Source of the DNA: Prorocentrum cordatum
Taxonomy: Eukaryota > Sar > Dinophyceae > Prorocentrales > Prorocentraceae
Direction: 5' to 3'
DNA length: 64,000 nucleotides
NCBI GenBank assembly: GCA_963575745.1
Contig: CAUYUJ010015738.1
Location: forward strand, 2,501 to 66,500
Shown: positions 21,501 to 31,929 of the stretch, in pieces
How positions within the stretch are numbered: the first letter of the stretch is position 1
How the letters are laid out: every line of letters begins with the position of its first letter
Program-made: the position numbers and the translations under genes
Notes under the pieces: model-generated
The model's input: only the letters and a program-made list of their open reading frames with translations
Databases searched by the model: none
What the model was told of the DNA's origin: nothing

Positions 21501-22110
21501 GGCTCCTGGGGCCACGGCACCTGGCCAGCTTGGAGCCGCGCCTGCTGCTTTGCGGAGAGGCGCAGGTGCCCCGCCTGCGCCGCGGGGGCCCCCCGACTGG
21601 ATTGGCCACGGCACCCGTGCGCTGCAGCCCGCGGTGTGGCACTCCAGGAAGAGAGTCCCGTGTCAGCTCCTGCGTTGCTTACCCTGAGCCGAGCGCGGGG
21701 CCCTCGAGGCAGCAGCCCGGCAGACAGCGGAGCCACTGGCAGGCCGCACGGGCCGATGACCCGTGCGTCCCATGTCCTGGCCCTCAACCTGGCGCCGCCA
21801 TGCAGAAAACATGGAGGTTCCTGCTGCGCCAATCGCCTAGCCTGGCAGGCCGCTTCCGCCTGGCGAACCTCCTGGAACTTCAACACTGTTCGCGGGGGCT
21901 CCCAGGAGCACCACGCCTGGAAGTCCGCCGCCGCCATCTCCCCCCGAGACGACGATGCCGCCATGAGGCGGTGGCGGCGGACGGCGGCGCTAGGCTCGCC
22001 GAAGAAGAGACCTAGCAGCTTGACCACATGATTCACTACGAAGTGACATAATCGACAAATGGGAGGAGAGGAAGACGAGGCTGCGAAATAGAAAACACAT
22101 GCTATGAATA
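18529..22110. other. GC-rich region without a supported gene
   Basis: 18529-19740 is C-rich with several C8-C14 runs. A T/A-rich patch at 19745-19775 is isolated. Frames in 20000-22030 are long on both strands because of GC content, and none carries a recognisable domain. A pair of direct repeats at 21128-21354 is listed separately. Confidence 0.5.
21128..21354 (+). repeat. Interleaved direct repeats
   Basis: GCGTGCTAGCTGGGTCTC occurs at 21128-21145 and 21336-21353. GTGGCCGCCACCAAAGCGACC occurs at 21219-21239 and 21306-21326. The order is a-b-b-a, so this is not a simple tandem duplication. Confidence 0.7.
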
Positions 22111-22139
22111 CGTGATCCTGCCTATCATATTACAATTTC

Positions 22140-22695
22140 TCACCCTTCCTATCTCCGCTCTACACATGTTCTACACATGTACTTGTTCATCCCCCTCCTC
22201 ATCATCGTCCTCCTGTTCGTCCTCGTCCTCGTCGTCGCACTCGTATGTGTTCATCGACTGCTCAGCCCCCTCCTCCTCTTCCTCCTCCTTCTCATCCTCA
22301 TCGACCTTGTCCACGTCTTCGTCTTTGTCCTCGTCATCTGTCTCATCCTTAACGGTCTCCTCTCAACCCCATATGCAGTTCCTCACCCTCTTCTCCACTC
22401 CCGCTCCACATACCCCTGCCCTGATTCCTTCTCTTCATCCTCGTCCTGCTTCGAGGCGGATCCAGCGGTGGCGGATCCAGCGGTGGCGACGAGAAGCCTC
22501 CAGGAGGCCCACAAGGGCTTAAAACGCCAAAAGAAGGGCGGCCGTTGTCTCGACTGGCCCTCTTCGCTCTCCCTTGCCACTCCTGTACCTGCCCCAACTC
22601 TCCCCTTACTCCTGCTCCAGCTGCGCTCCTGCTGTCGCCGCGGCATCCTGCTCCTCCTCCTCCTCCTCCTCCTCCTCCTCCTCCTCCTCCATAAC
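22140..22695. repeat. Degenerate pyrimidine tract and (CTC)n
   Basis: 22185-22345 is a CCTCGTC/CATCCTC tract like those at 17330-17640 and 25015-25290. 22655-22690 is pure (CTC)n. Nothing gene-like was seen between them. Confidence 0.7.
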
Positions 22696-23170
22696 GGTCT
22701 TGGCTCCACACAACAACCTGCGGCAGGCCCCAAGTGCTCAAGCCCGGTAGGGTGATGGCTCCCGCCCGGAGCAGCAAGTGGCGATCGGCTGCGCTGCTCG
22801 AGTCCCTTCTCGAGGGTGGATGGCCACGCGAGACCTGCGGGGGCCCCTGGCCCGAGCGCGAGCCTGCAAAGGAAGGCAGAGGCAAGGCCCGGGCGAGAAA
22901 ATCTGCCAACGACTTGGGCGACGAAAAGGAAAGGGGACGTACGCGAGATGATGCGGCGACCCTCCGGGGCACGCGGGCCGCCGGCGCAGCACGCTGCGCT
23001 GGAAGCGAGGGCGCTTTCGCGCGACCTTACGCGGGCAGCTGACGCGCCAATGTCGGCACAGACAATCCCGTTGTCTTGCGTCGCCCACTCGGCGCTGCGA
23101 TCGCGAGGCGAGCGAGCTCGGCTGGCGGGCACACACCTGCCATCCAGTGCGTTCCACGCGCCAATCCACA

Positions 23171-23412
23171 ACTCCTCCTCCTCCTCCTCCTCCTCCTCCT
23201 CCTCCTCCTCCTCCTCCTCCTCCTCCTCCTCCTCCTCCTCCTCCGCCCTCCCGCCCTCCGCCCTACGCCCTTCTCCCTCCTCCCTCCTCCCTCCTCCTCC
23301 TCCTCCTCCTCCTCCTCCTCCTCCTCCTCCGCCCTCCGCCCTCCGCCCCTCCGCCCTCCGCCCTCCTCCTCCTCCTCCTCCTCCTCCTCCTCCTCCTCCT
23401 CCTCCTCCTCCA
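23171..23412. repeat. (CTC)n arrays with CCCTCCG spacers
   Basis: Pure CTC arrays lie at 23171-23245, 23296-23332 and 23364-23412, separated by CCCTCCGCCCT variants. Confidence 0.95.
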
Positions 23413-23439
23413 ACCTCGACATCGAAAGCGACCTCACGG

Positions 23440-23900
23440 ATGCCGAGAGCGCGGCTCGAGGTCCTGATAAGGGCGCTGCTCCTGCACCGCCGACTCCGCG
23501 AGAGGCTCGCACGTCGGGCACCGACTCGGGGAAGCTCCGAGGAGGCTCGTGCCCAGCGCGGTGCTGCTGCAGGGCGTGGTCGTCGAGGCAGCGGGCGACG
23601 GGGCCCGCCACGAGCCGCGGGGTGACGTCGAGGAGCCGAGCACCCGCATGGCCGCATCCGCGCGGCTGCGGGCGGAGGCGGCCGACTTCGTCCCGAGTGC
23701 GGGTCACCGGGAAGGGATGCTGCCAGGGCGGGGCGCCGTGTGCGGAGTGCGCTGCGCTGGCGTGGCGGAGCCGCCTCTGGTGCCTTTCGCAGGCGCTGCA
23801 GTGGACGCCGACGTGCAGCCCGACGCCGAGCCCCCGACGCTTCGAGGGCGCAGTGTTTCCAGCTGATGGGGGTGCCCTCCCCCCAGCTGAAGGCTCTGAG
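23440..23900 (-). CDS. Possible exon of unrecognised protein
   Basis: Between two microsatellites a minus-strand frame reads APSKRRGLGVGLHVGVHCSA then a CxxC-type start (HCSACERHQRRLRH), and continues with ARLLDVTPRLVAGPVARCLD. Two other frames are also open and the codon content is not decisive. It could be an exon between microsatellite-bearing introns. No family is recognised. Confidence 0.2.
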
Positions 23901-24040
23901 GGCGGCGTGCGGCTGGCGGAGGCGGCGGCGGCGGCCGAGCCCCTGGGAGGAGGAGAGGTGGCAATCGCAGGATATGCATAGGAGAGCGGGGCAGAAGTTA
24001 GGATGGAGAAGGGAGGAGGAGAAGGAGGAGGAGGAGGAGG

Positions 24041-24352
<312 letters not shown>

Positions 24353-24399
24353 GGTGATGATGATGAGGAGGAGGAGGAGGAGGAGGAGGTGGGAGGAGG

Positions 24400-25300
24400 T
24401 GGGAGGAGATGTGCGACTGGCGGAGAGGCGCCCGCCGCCGGGTCCGACGCGCAGCTCGTGCCGGCCCGCGCCGCGGGGGGCGGAGGCCGCCGAGGCCCAG
24501 CCTGCGGCGGCGGTGGCCCGGCGCGGCGCCGCGGGCCGCCTCCGAGCAGCGGGCGGCCTGCCGCACCGCGCAGGGCGGGGGGGCGGGGGGGCAAACCATC
24601 GCGCCCACCTCAAGGGATGACTCCCGAGTGGTGGGTCCAGTTCGAACAAGGCCCCCGCAGGGCGCCAATGCACCAGGGGGAGGAAAGGAGAGAAAAAGAG
24701 GGCCCCGCCTCCACCCGCGGGTCGCAGGCGGGCAGGCCGAGAGAGATGACGCGCGGCTGCTCCGCGAGCAGCGGCTCCCAGGGGGGCAGGCCGCTGGGCG
24801 CGGGGGGGAGCGCCCGAGGGCTCTGCGATGGCCGCGGCCGAGGCGGCTGCAGCCGCGGGCCCGCCGCCCGCGTCGCCTCCGGAGGCACCCACCACGGGCG
24901 ACTGCGCGCAGAGTTTGGCTCCAGGTCCCCGAGCCGCCGTCGCGGTGCTCGGCCTGTCGCTCTCGGAGCCTCTTGAGGTCCGAGCTCTTTAGCCCATGAC
25001 TGCGCCTTGTTTCTCATGCCATCCCCTCCTCCTCCTCACCCTCTTCCTCCTCCTCCTCACCCTCTTCCTCCTCCGCCGTCATCTTCTCCGCCTCCGCCTC
25101 CGCCTCCGCCTCCTCCTCTCCCCCATGTTCCTCTTCCTCGCCCCCCTTCTCCTCGTCCTCCTTCTCCTCCTGCTTCCATCCCTTCTCCTCGCCCTCCTCA
25201 TCTCCCTTCTTGCCCTCCTGTTTGTCTTCCTCCTACTTTGCCTCCCCGTCTCCGTTCTCCCACGTATCTCCCATCTCCCCTCCCACACTCATCTCGCTGG
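24400..25300. other. GC-rich stretch then pyrimidine tract; no gene
   Basis: 24400-25010 is GC-rich with many open frames but no protein-like one. 25015-25290 is a degenerate CCTCCTC tract. Confidence 0.6.
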
Positions 25301-25454
25301 TAAGCTGCTGAGAAGACAACTTCGGTATTGGAAAAAGGCGTTCTGGCGCAACACATTGGCGAACTCGAACACAATTCGACTGGTCCGGCCGGCAAGTCAT
25401 CTAAACTTGAAATTGTTTGGTCGCTGCTCTGAGAGAAGTGCCCCGCCTATGCAG

Positions 25455-25515
25455 TGGCCGCACGCACAGAGACAGAGAGAGAGAGAGAGCGGAACAGAGA
25501 GAGAGAGAGATAGAG
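25455..25515. repeat. (GA)n dinucleotide
   Basis: AGAGAGAG runs are interrupted by CGGAACAG; similar short (GA)n occur at 26738-26772 and 27186-27212. Confidence 0.85.
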
Positions 25516-25689
25516 TTCCAGTTCCCGAAAGTACGATGTGTAATGTCTTCAGATGCTCGAGCCCTCAACCCTCAATATGGAGTTTGGTCGAACTTCGCAA
25601 ACGAAACGCCCAAGCCCTCGAGTCCTAAGGAGTTCTGGGCGCCCTCGCGCATTCGTGGGGCGCCCCGCATGACTTTTCCAGAAGCCACC

Positions 25690-25850
25690 AGGCACCAAGA
25701 CTCGCTACAACGGCATCATGAGGGCCCACGACGGTTCCAGAGGGCCCGTAGACGACCCAAGAGTGCCCCCAAACAGCCCAACATGGCCTCAAGACGGCCC
25801 ACCGGGCCCCCAACCGCACCAAGAGGACCGCAAGAGGACTCCCAGCATCG
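25690..25850. repeat. Degenerate 11-bp repeat family, locus 3
   Basis: Units such as GGCCCCCAACCGCACCAAGA and AAGACGGCCC belong to the GGCCCCAAGAG family. The surrounding 25300-26190 shows no supported gene; 26050-26215 has a short degenerate repeat of AGGA(C/T)GCTCCTAAAA(C/T). Confidence 0.5.
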
Positions 25851-26337
25851 CCTCGAGGGGCAGCAGTCGTTGACTGCCTGCTCTCGGGGGTCCCGTGAGA
25901 CAGGGCACCGGCTCCGTGCAGCATGCGGTGCGCTCCATGCCTCCCGGAGGTCCGAGCTGCCCGGCCGCAAGGGGGGGCGAGCAGCGCTCCCCGGCGCTCG
26001 GACGTCCATTGCATGTGTTTTTGTTCGGTTTCGTGCGTGCCTTTTTGTCGCAGGATGATCCAGGACGCTCCTAAAATAATCCCCGACGAGAATGGATCCA
26101 GGGAGCTCCTAAAAGGATTGAGGGATCTCCTTTGCTTACGATCCATAGGAGCGTCCAGGATGATCTAGGACGCTCCTAAAACGATTCGCAGGATGCTCCT
26201 GAAACAATCCCCGGCCGAGGAGGAGTGCACACGTCCGAGCGATACCAAGAGCGGGAGGAGCAAGACCACGCGGCGGCGAGCGCGCAGGCGAGGACCGGAG
26301 AGGCGCGAGGCATGGAAGCGGGCGTGCGCGACGGGAC

Positions 26338-26339
<2 letters not shown>

Positions 26340-26368
<29 letters not shown>

Positions 26369-26640
26369 GAGGAGGAGGAGGAGGAGGAGGAGGAGGAGGA
26401 GGAGGAGGAGGAGGAGGAGGAGGAGGAGGAGGAGGAGGAGGAGGAGGAGGAGGAGGAGGGGAGGAGGAGGAGGAGGAGGAGGAGAGGAGGAGGAGGAGGA
26501 GGAGGAGGGAGGCGAGGAGGAGGAGAGGAGGGAGGAGGAGGGAGGAGGAGGAGGGAGGAAAAGGAGGAGGAGGAGGCAGCACGCAGGGCGCAGGGGCGGC
26601 GGGGGCAGCACCGGAGGAGGAGGAGGGCAGCAGGCGCAGG
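26340..26640. repeat. (GGA)n array, decaying rightward
   Basis: Pure GGA at 26345-26460 is followed by mixed GGA/GGC triplets to 26640. Confidence 0.95.
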
Positions 26641-26994
26641 AGCAGCCGGAGGCAGCCGGGCGGAGGCGCCCCAAGAGCCCTCTGGAAGCAGGCCGGGCAC
26701 GGTGGTGGGACGGGCTGTGGGCCACGGTGCACATCGGGAGTGCAGACAGAGACAGAGAGAGAGAGAGAGAGCAACAACAAAAAAAAGAAACAACAGAGCA
26801 TCAAGCACGGAGGAAGGGAGAGGGAGTCCATTGGCGCCAAGATGCGGCGACGCGTGACTGATTTTGTCGGGGGAGTTCAAGATGCCTCGGGAGGTCCCTC
26901 GAGGTCCCAAATCGAACGGAGACCGCTCAAAACTTACGACCCTCGATCCTCGAGGGAAGAAAGCACTGGAGACAGGGCTACGGTGATATGTGTA

Positions 26995-27170
26995 TCTGCA
27001 TGTAGGTATGTACATATGTATGTCTGTATGTTTGCATGTCTGTCTGTCTGTTTGTACGTCTGCCTGTCTGTTTGTCTGTCTGTCTGTCGGTCTGTAAGTA
27101 TGTATATGGCATGATGTCTGTCTGTATGGGTGTAGGTAGGTCGGTCGGTAAGTCGGTCGGTCGGTAGATA
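26995..27170. repeat. Tetranucleotide (GTCT/GTAT/GGTC) array
   Basis: GTAT units (26998-27030) grade into GTCT (27036-27100), then GTAG/GGTC (27128-27168), a serial change of a 4-bp unit. The rest of 26640-27500 has no supported gene. Confidence 0.85.
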
Positions 27171-27499
27171 CAGAGAGGCAGCTATAGAAAGAGAAAGAGA
27201 GAGAGAGAGGGAGACGTGCGTTAACGAGTAGAACGCACACAAGGAACAACACGGAATGGGCGTCTGGCGAGGGGAGCGCATGGGGAAGAGCCCGCGAGCG
27301 AGTCCGCTGCTACGTCCCGCATGCACTACACCGAGCGAGGCGGCTCGAGAACGTGAAGCCTGTGGTGAACACCGAGCCCTTGCGAACTGGGGGCGGAGGA
27401 GAAGGACAAGGACGATGTGGAGGAAGACGAGGACGATGAGGACGGGAAGGGCGAGAACGACACAGGGCGAGGAGGACCAGGAGCGGGGCTAGTGCACGG

Positions 27500-28075
27500 C
27501 AAGAGAGGTGGCCGAAAGACGAGAGGAGGAGTGCCGAAGCGGTGCGCCGCGTGGACCCTGAACCCCATGGGATCGCGCTCTCGGCGACGTCGGCTGAGCT
27601 GTCTGGCGCTGCCGCTGCAGCCTTGCCGCGGGAAGAGTGTCTGGAGCGCCGCGCGGTCGCCCGCGCGAGGGCGGGCCACCTGCGCGCGGGACGCTGGGCG
27701 ACCCAGAAGGGTGTCCAGCTGAGCGAGGGTGGTGCAATAGATTTGGGGCAATTGCCTTGCAGATCTATTGCGCCAGGAGAGTCGTATTGCATCGTACTGC
27801 AAGTAAGGTCTTGTGCGCGAAACTCCAGCACTGCATCTGCGCCCCGGACTGTATTGGCCGCGGCGGCCTGCTGCCTGCCTGCGGGCACGCTGGCGGCGAG
27901 GCAGACGCACCCACGGCTCGGGCAGGCGTCCGGCCCCTTCCTCCACGCCGCTGCCGCCGCGGGCCCGCCGTCGTCGTCAGACGCCGCTCGCACTCCGGTG
28001 GTGTGGCTCCCCGCCTCGCCTGGTCCGGCGTTCCCCGCCGAACTTGCAGCCGCTGCGCTGGCAGGCAGCATGGGC
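27500..28075 (-). CDS. Possible exon of unrecognised protein
   Basis: A minus frame from MLPASAAAASSAGNAGPGEA (near 28070) runs through WRKGPDACPSRGCVCLAASV and LTCSTMQYDSPGAIDLQGNC to about 27550 with fairly balanced composition. The plus strand is also open over the same span. A small hairpin (GGTGCAATAGAT ... ATCTATTGCGCC, 27731-27774) lies inside, which argues for a non-coding or inserted segment. No motif is recognised. Confidence 0.2.
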
Positions 28076-28105
28076 CGCCCACTTACCGTGGCCAGAAAAG
28101 AAAAG

Positions 28106-28262
28106 GAGCCATAAACATAAACTTTTGGCGCTCCGCCCTGCGCTGGATCCCCCTCCCCGGCGCGCGGAGTGCGCCAGGGGAGGCGCCGGGGGTGCCGCCA
28201 AGAGGGGCCCAGGCGCCGATCCAAGAAATCCGCGCGGAGCGCCACAAGGTTATGTTTATATC
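28106..28262. mobile_element. Foldback MITE-like family, copy 2, with flanking direct repeat
   Basis: CATAAACATAAACTTTTGGC on the left and the matching ...GGTTATGTTTATA on the right enclose GATCCAAGAAATCCGCGCGG, which matches copy 1. About 45 bp of flank (GAACTTGCAGC...GCGCTGGCAGGCA) is present on both sides (28039-28085 and 28279-28325) in direct orientation. Confidence 0.75.
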
Positions 28263-28475
28263 GTTATCCTTTCTGTTTCGAGAACTTGCAGCTGTAGCGC
28301 TGGCAGGCAACATGGACCGCCCCATCACCGAAACCAAAAGGTATCGATACAGCTACCCCCCGGACCTCTCCCGGGGTGTGATTTGTCCAGACTTCCGAAG
28401 CGAATCCAGCGCTGGCGACGAGGGCCTCCCAGGGGGCCCCAGGAAGGAAACACGGCCGAAGGAGAGGTAGGGGTT

Positions 28476-28560
28476 CCTCCTCCTCCTCCTCCTCCTCCTC
28501 CTCCTCCTCCTCCTCCTCCTCCTCCTCCTCCTCCTCCTCCTCCTCCTCCTCCTCCTCCTC
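28476..28560. repeat. (CTC)n microsatellite
   Basis: A pure CTC array of 85 bp. Confidence 0.97.
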
Positions 28561-28774
28561 TGAGTATCCTGGCGGAAGCAGTGGCCTCCACGTTGCTCCC
28601 AAGCGCGGGCCTTCCGCCAATTCTGGAAGAGCCTCTGGCGGCAGCGTTCGGCGGCCTGGGCGCGGCCGTGCTGGCTGCCCCGCGTCTGCGCCCCTGCCGT
28701 GCCGGCGCGCGCGTGCTGCCAGCGGCTCTGCCCGCCCAGCCCCGGCCCGGTTCGCCAGCTGCTGCAGCAGGGGC

Positions 28775-29090
28775 ACGTCCATTGAATTTTTCGGTGTGGG
28801 CACGTCACGCCGCTCATCGCACAACCATCGAAAACCAAAAAGCCCAGGGCACCCTGGAGGCAACCAGGGTGTTTCTTGGCATGGACTTCCACTGCGCGCC
28901 CTCCTCGCAACGCCACTCTGGGACGGCACCGTCGAGGTTGCAACTTTGGGGGGTGCAGCGTTGAGGGTGCAGCATTGGGACAGCAACATTGCGGGCATAT
29001 CGCCTTGGAAGCAACGTTGGGGGTGTGGCGTTGGGAAAACAACGCTGAGGGTGCAACGTTTGGGGCGCAACGCTGAGGGTGCAAAATTGG
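28775..29090 (+). repeat. Dispersed segment plus GGGTGCAACG minisatellite
   Basis: 28775-28905 matches 40390-40515 (shared blocks include GTGTTTCTTGGCATGG and CTTCCACTG). 28930-29090 is a degenerate array of about 17-20-bp units of the type GCAACGTTGAGGGTGCA. Confidence 0.75.
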
Positions 29091-29319
29091 CCCAGGTTGC
29101 TGTACCCGTTGCCTTGCTTCATTGCGTTTCCACCTCGTGTGTTAGCACAGTTGTCAGCGTTCGTGAAACTGGCACCTAGAGCTCGCCAAACTGTGGGTCT
29201 CGCGTGGCGGCGCCATTGGGCCATGCCCCCGCGCATGGCGCGGTGCACCAAGCTTTCACCCCCTGCGGCCGTCAAGTCTCGCTTACCAGGACCTGTGCAC
29301 GGTAAGGGGCTTGAGGAGA

Positions 29320-29390
29320 CAGGAGGAGGAGGAGGAGGAGGAGGAGGAGGAGGAGGAGGAGGAAGAGGAGGAGGAGGAGGCCGCCTACCA
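29320..29390. repeat. (GGA)n flank of the YR retroelement
   Basis: The GGA array ends at the outer end of repeat B2; the same motif in the same orientation resumes at 36081, beyond repeat A1. Confidence 0.9.
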
Positions 29391-29456
29391 CCGCCGCCGA
29401 GGCCAGAGGACGCTTTTTTTTCGGGTCGCCGATGCGACCGAACAAGCTTCACTGAA
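29391..29456 (-). repeat. Split direct repeat B2 (3' end)
   Basis: About 66 bp from CGCCTACCACCGCCGCCGAG to GAACAAGCTTCACTGAA, matching B1 at about 85% by eye, including the CTTTTTTTTCGGG tract. Confidence 0.75.
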
Positions 29457-29598
29457 AACAACACCGGCGGAGACGATTGGACGGCGGGCAGGCACGCTCG
29501 AGGCCGACAGCTGTTTGATCTCTCCGACAGGTGTTCGACAGCTGTCTGATCTCTCCGACAGGGGATCAAACAACGCGCGAGGGAGGGGGGGCAGGGAG

Positions 29599-29698
29599 CG
29601 CGACGAGGAGACCTGAAAACGGCAACGGATCAGGGCTCCTCTGAAACACGCGGCCTCTCGTGCTGTGGCATCTGGCAATCATCAACAAACAAGAGCGC
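29599..29698 (-). repeat. Split direct repeat A2
   Basis: Matches A1 over its whole length (shared GGATCAGGGCTCCTCTGAAA and CTGGCAATCATCAACAAA), with a few substitutions and a 21-bp insertion after GAAACACG. Confidence 0.8.
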
Positions 29699-29701
29699 AT
29701 G

Positions 29702-29774
29702 TCGCCTGCCGCCGCCGAGATCAGAGGGCCCTCTTTTTCGGGCCGCCGATACGATCGAACAAGCTTCACTGAAC
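29702..29774 (-). repeat. Split direct repeat B1
   Basis: It is adjacent to A2 and matches B2: CGCCTGCCGCCGCCGAGATC to GAACAAGCTTCACTGAA. Confidence 0.75.
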
Positions 29775-29954
29775 GCAGCGCTCGCGGTTAACCGAATACT
29801 AAAGCACGTGCGCACATTTACCGCGAAAGAAAAACTTTGGAGAAGACAGTGGTCTGAGTCACGCCGTGCGCCTGACTGAAACACTCTGCGAGTGCGGCAC
29901 GCAGTGACGGCGGGTATTATTGGGCAGCTTTCGTCTTGAAACCACCGCCCTGCG

Positions 29955-30660
29955 CTAAATCGTGGATGGATGCATGCTTTGTTCCTGTCCTACTGCGCGC
30001 AGACCGCAACTATGACACACGCGAGCGATGGGATCGGGCGAAACGTGATCGCCGAGGAAACGAGTGGGCTTCTTCCACTGGGTGCCCCACTGGCAAATGT
30101 CCGTGACTACTGAAGCACTGGAGCTCCACTTCGAAGCCCCTTGCAAACGTGGAAGAAGCCGCGAACGGGAGCGGGCGGGGTTCTCAAGGGCCAGGCGGCC
30201 CAAAAGATGCATCAAATCGAGGATGCGGCGACGGGGGCCGGCGAGAAAATTGCCAATCCGAATAGCCTCTTGATCACTCGAGCGAGTCACTTCAGGAAGC
30301 CCCATCAGATGTCGATCTGATCTCAACCTCGAAGGCAACGCCGGCCTGGCCGGCCCCGGCACGCGCAGCGGCCCCGCGTCTCGGGCGCGCGTCCAGGTCT
30401 GGCACGGCGCCTCGAGGAAGGCCCCCCACACCTGGCCAGCGATGTCCAGCCGCGGACGAGCTTGCGCGGGCAGCTGGCGCGGAGAGATCCCACGCCGCGC
30501 CTCGCTGGATGCCCCGCTCTAGCACCAGGGGGCCTTTCGCCCGCATCGCCCGCGAGAGCCCGCCACTGCCGCTGAACAGCTCTAGAAAGACCTGCGGGTG
30601 GACGGGGCGGGCGCCCCTGCTGGCCAGGGTGCGAGCGAAGGCCTCGCGAGGCAGCAGGGC
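29955..30660 (-). CDS. Cytosine-C5-methyltransferase-like domain of the YR element
   Basis: Two successive frames encode about 230 residues to a TAA at 29955. Motifs in order are VFLELFSGSGGLSRAM (SAM-binding motif I type, F-x-G-x-G), EAPCQTWTRARDA (Pro-Cys catalytic motif IV type) and LALENPARSR (motif VI ENV-like, here ENP), ending CQWGTQWKKPTRFL. The spacing is compatible with a compact C5-MTase fold lacking an obvious target-recognition domain. It follows the recombinase with a one-base shift near 30655, so it was probably the last domain of the polyprotein. In DIRS elements the usual MT domain lies before the recombinase and is adenine-type. Assignment rests on three motifs; another Rossmann methyltransferase is possible. 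Confidence 0.5.
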
Positions 30661-31700
30661 AGCCGCGAGGCCGCCTCGAACGCGCGCCTCCGAGCGTCGG
30701 GCGACAGCCGCTGCAGCTGCTCCCCCGCGCGCCCCTCCTTCAGGTAGCGCCTGGCGCTCGAGGCGCAGTGCCGCCGCTCTCGCAGCTTGATCTCCCGCAG
30801 CGCTCTTGGCTGCCGAGCTCGGTCGCGGCTCGGCCCGCCGTTGTACAGTTCGGGCCCCGGCGCCCGCAGGCCCGCCCGATGGGCGGCCCGGCGGAACTGC
30901 GCCACCAGATCGGCGTGCCAGAACCTGAACAGCGGCTCCCGCGGCGGGGTCTCGCGCTTGAGGAAGGCGAGCGCGGGCACCGCGAAGTGGAACAGCGGCA
31001 GGTCGAACGCGACGGTCTCGTCGAACTCCCTCGCCATGCTGCTGACCGCTCCCTCGCTGGGGTGCAGGACAGTCGCCCAGTGAAGCACGTGCGTTCCAGC
31101 ACTGGCGGCGCCGGCATCTCGCCGCGCACCCGACGCAGCTCGCTCGGGCGAAGGTAGCAGTGAAAGGTGATCACCGTCCAGACCGCCATCGCCCAGTAAC
31201 CCGTCAGCAGCAGCTCCAGCGCGATCAGCGCAACCGCCTCCCAGGGCAGAGGCAGCCGAGCCCGCCCTGGGGCCAGCCGATTCCACCCCTCCGGCGCTTG
31301 CGCCGACCGCGGCAGAAACATGCCGCCCGTCCTGGCGTACTGCGGCCTGAAGTACTTCACTGCAGCCAGATCCTTGGCCCCTCGCTGCGCCAGCTCCCCG
31401 AGCGAATACTCCTGATCCACCCACCTCGATAGCACGAGGTCGAGCTCGTCGTCGCCCGGCTCGGGCTGGATCGATCCAGGCGGGCGCAGCTGCTGCCGCA
31501 GACGCAGGATGTCCTGCCAGAGGCCCTCGCGCTGCGCCACCGTCTTCGGCGTCGCCGAGGCGCGCTGCAGACGAGGCGCCGCCAATGGAGCCCGGCTGAC
31601 AGCGCTCCTGGCCCTACGAGCCACCCGCGCCAGCTCGCGGCTCCTGGCCCCTGGAGTTGGCGGATCCACCAGCTCCGCCCTCGCCTGCGCCGCCTCCGCG
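30655..31700 (-). CDS. Tyrosine recombinase domain of the YR element
   Basis: The first frame (31669-31090) has an N-terminal SAM-like part (DLVLSRWVDQEYSLGELAQ), then PLPWEAVALIALELLLTGYW and the box I-type FHCYLRPSELRRVRGE. A one-base shift near 31085 leads to FHFAVPALAFLKRET, LYNGGPSRDRARQPRALREI (box II region) and CASSARRYLKEGRAGEQLQR, whose Tyr is the likely nucleophile. The Arg of box I and the Tyr are present; where box II His is expected the sequence has Asn (YNGG). Integration by such enzymes leaves no target-site duplication, matching the absence of one here. Confidence 0.65.
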
Positions 31701-31929
31701 CTCAGGTGCCGCCCTCGGCGCCGCGGCGGAGGCAGCAGGCTGCCCCGGGGCCGCGCTGCTCACCGCGGCGGGCGCCGCGGAGCCTACCGACCGCGGGCTC
31801 GCGCAGCCAGCTCGGCGAGCTCGCGACCTGCGCCCAGGCCGTCGGCCCGCCAGCTGACGCGCCCAGCGCCCCTGCGGCGCCAGCGCCCCAGCCCCGCTGC
31901 AGCGTCCGCCGCGGCGGCGCGACGGCGCA

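Noticed and set aside
20949-22036. 360-codon plus frame and 257-codon minus frame
   Set aside because: Both strands are open, neither shows motifs or clear coding texture, and direct repeats lie inside; GC content explains the length.
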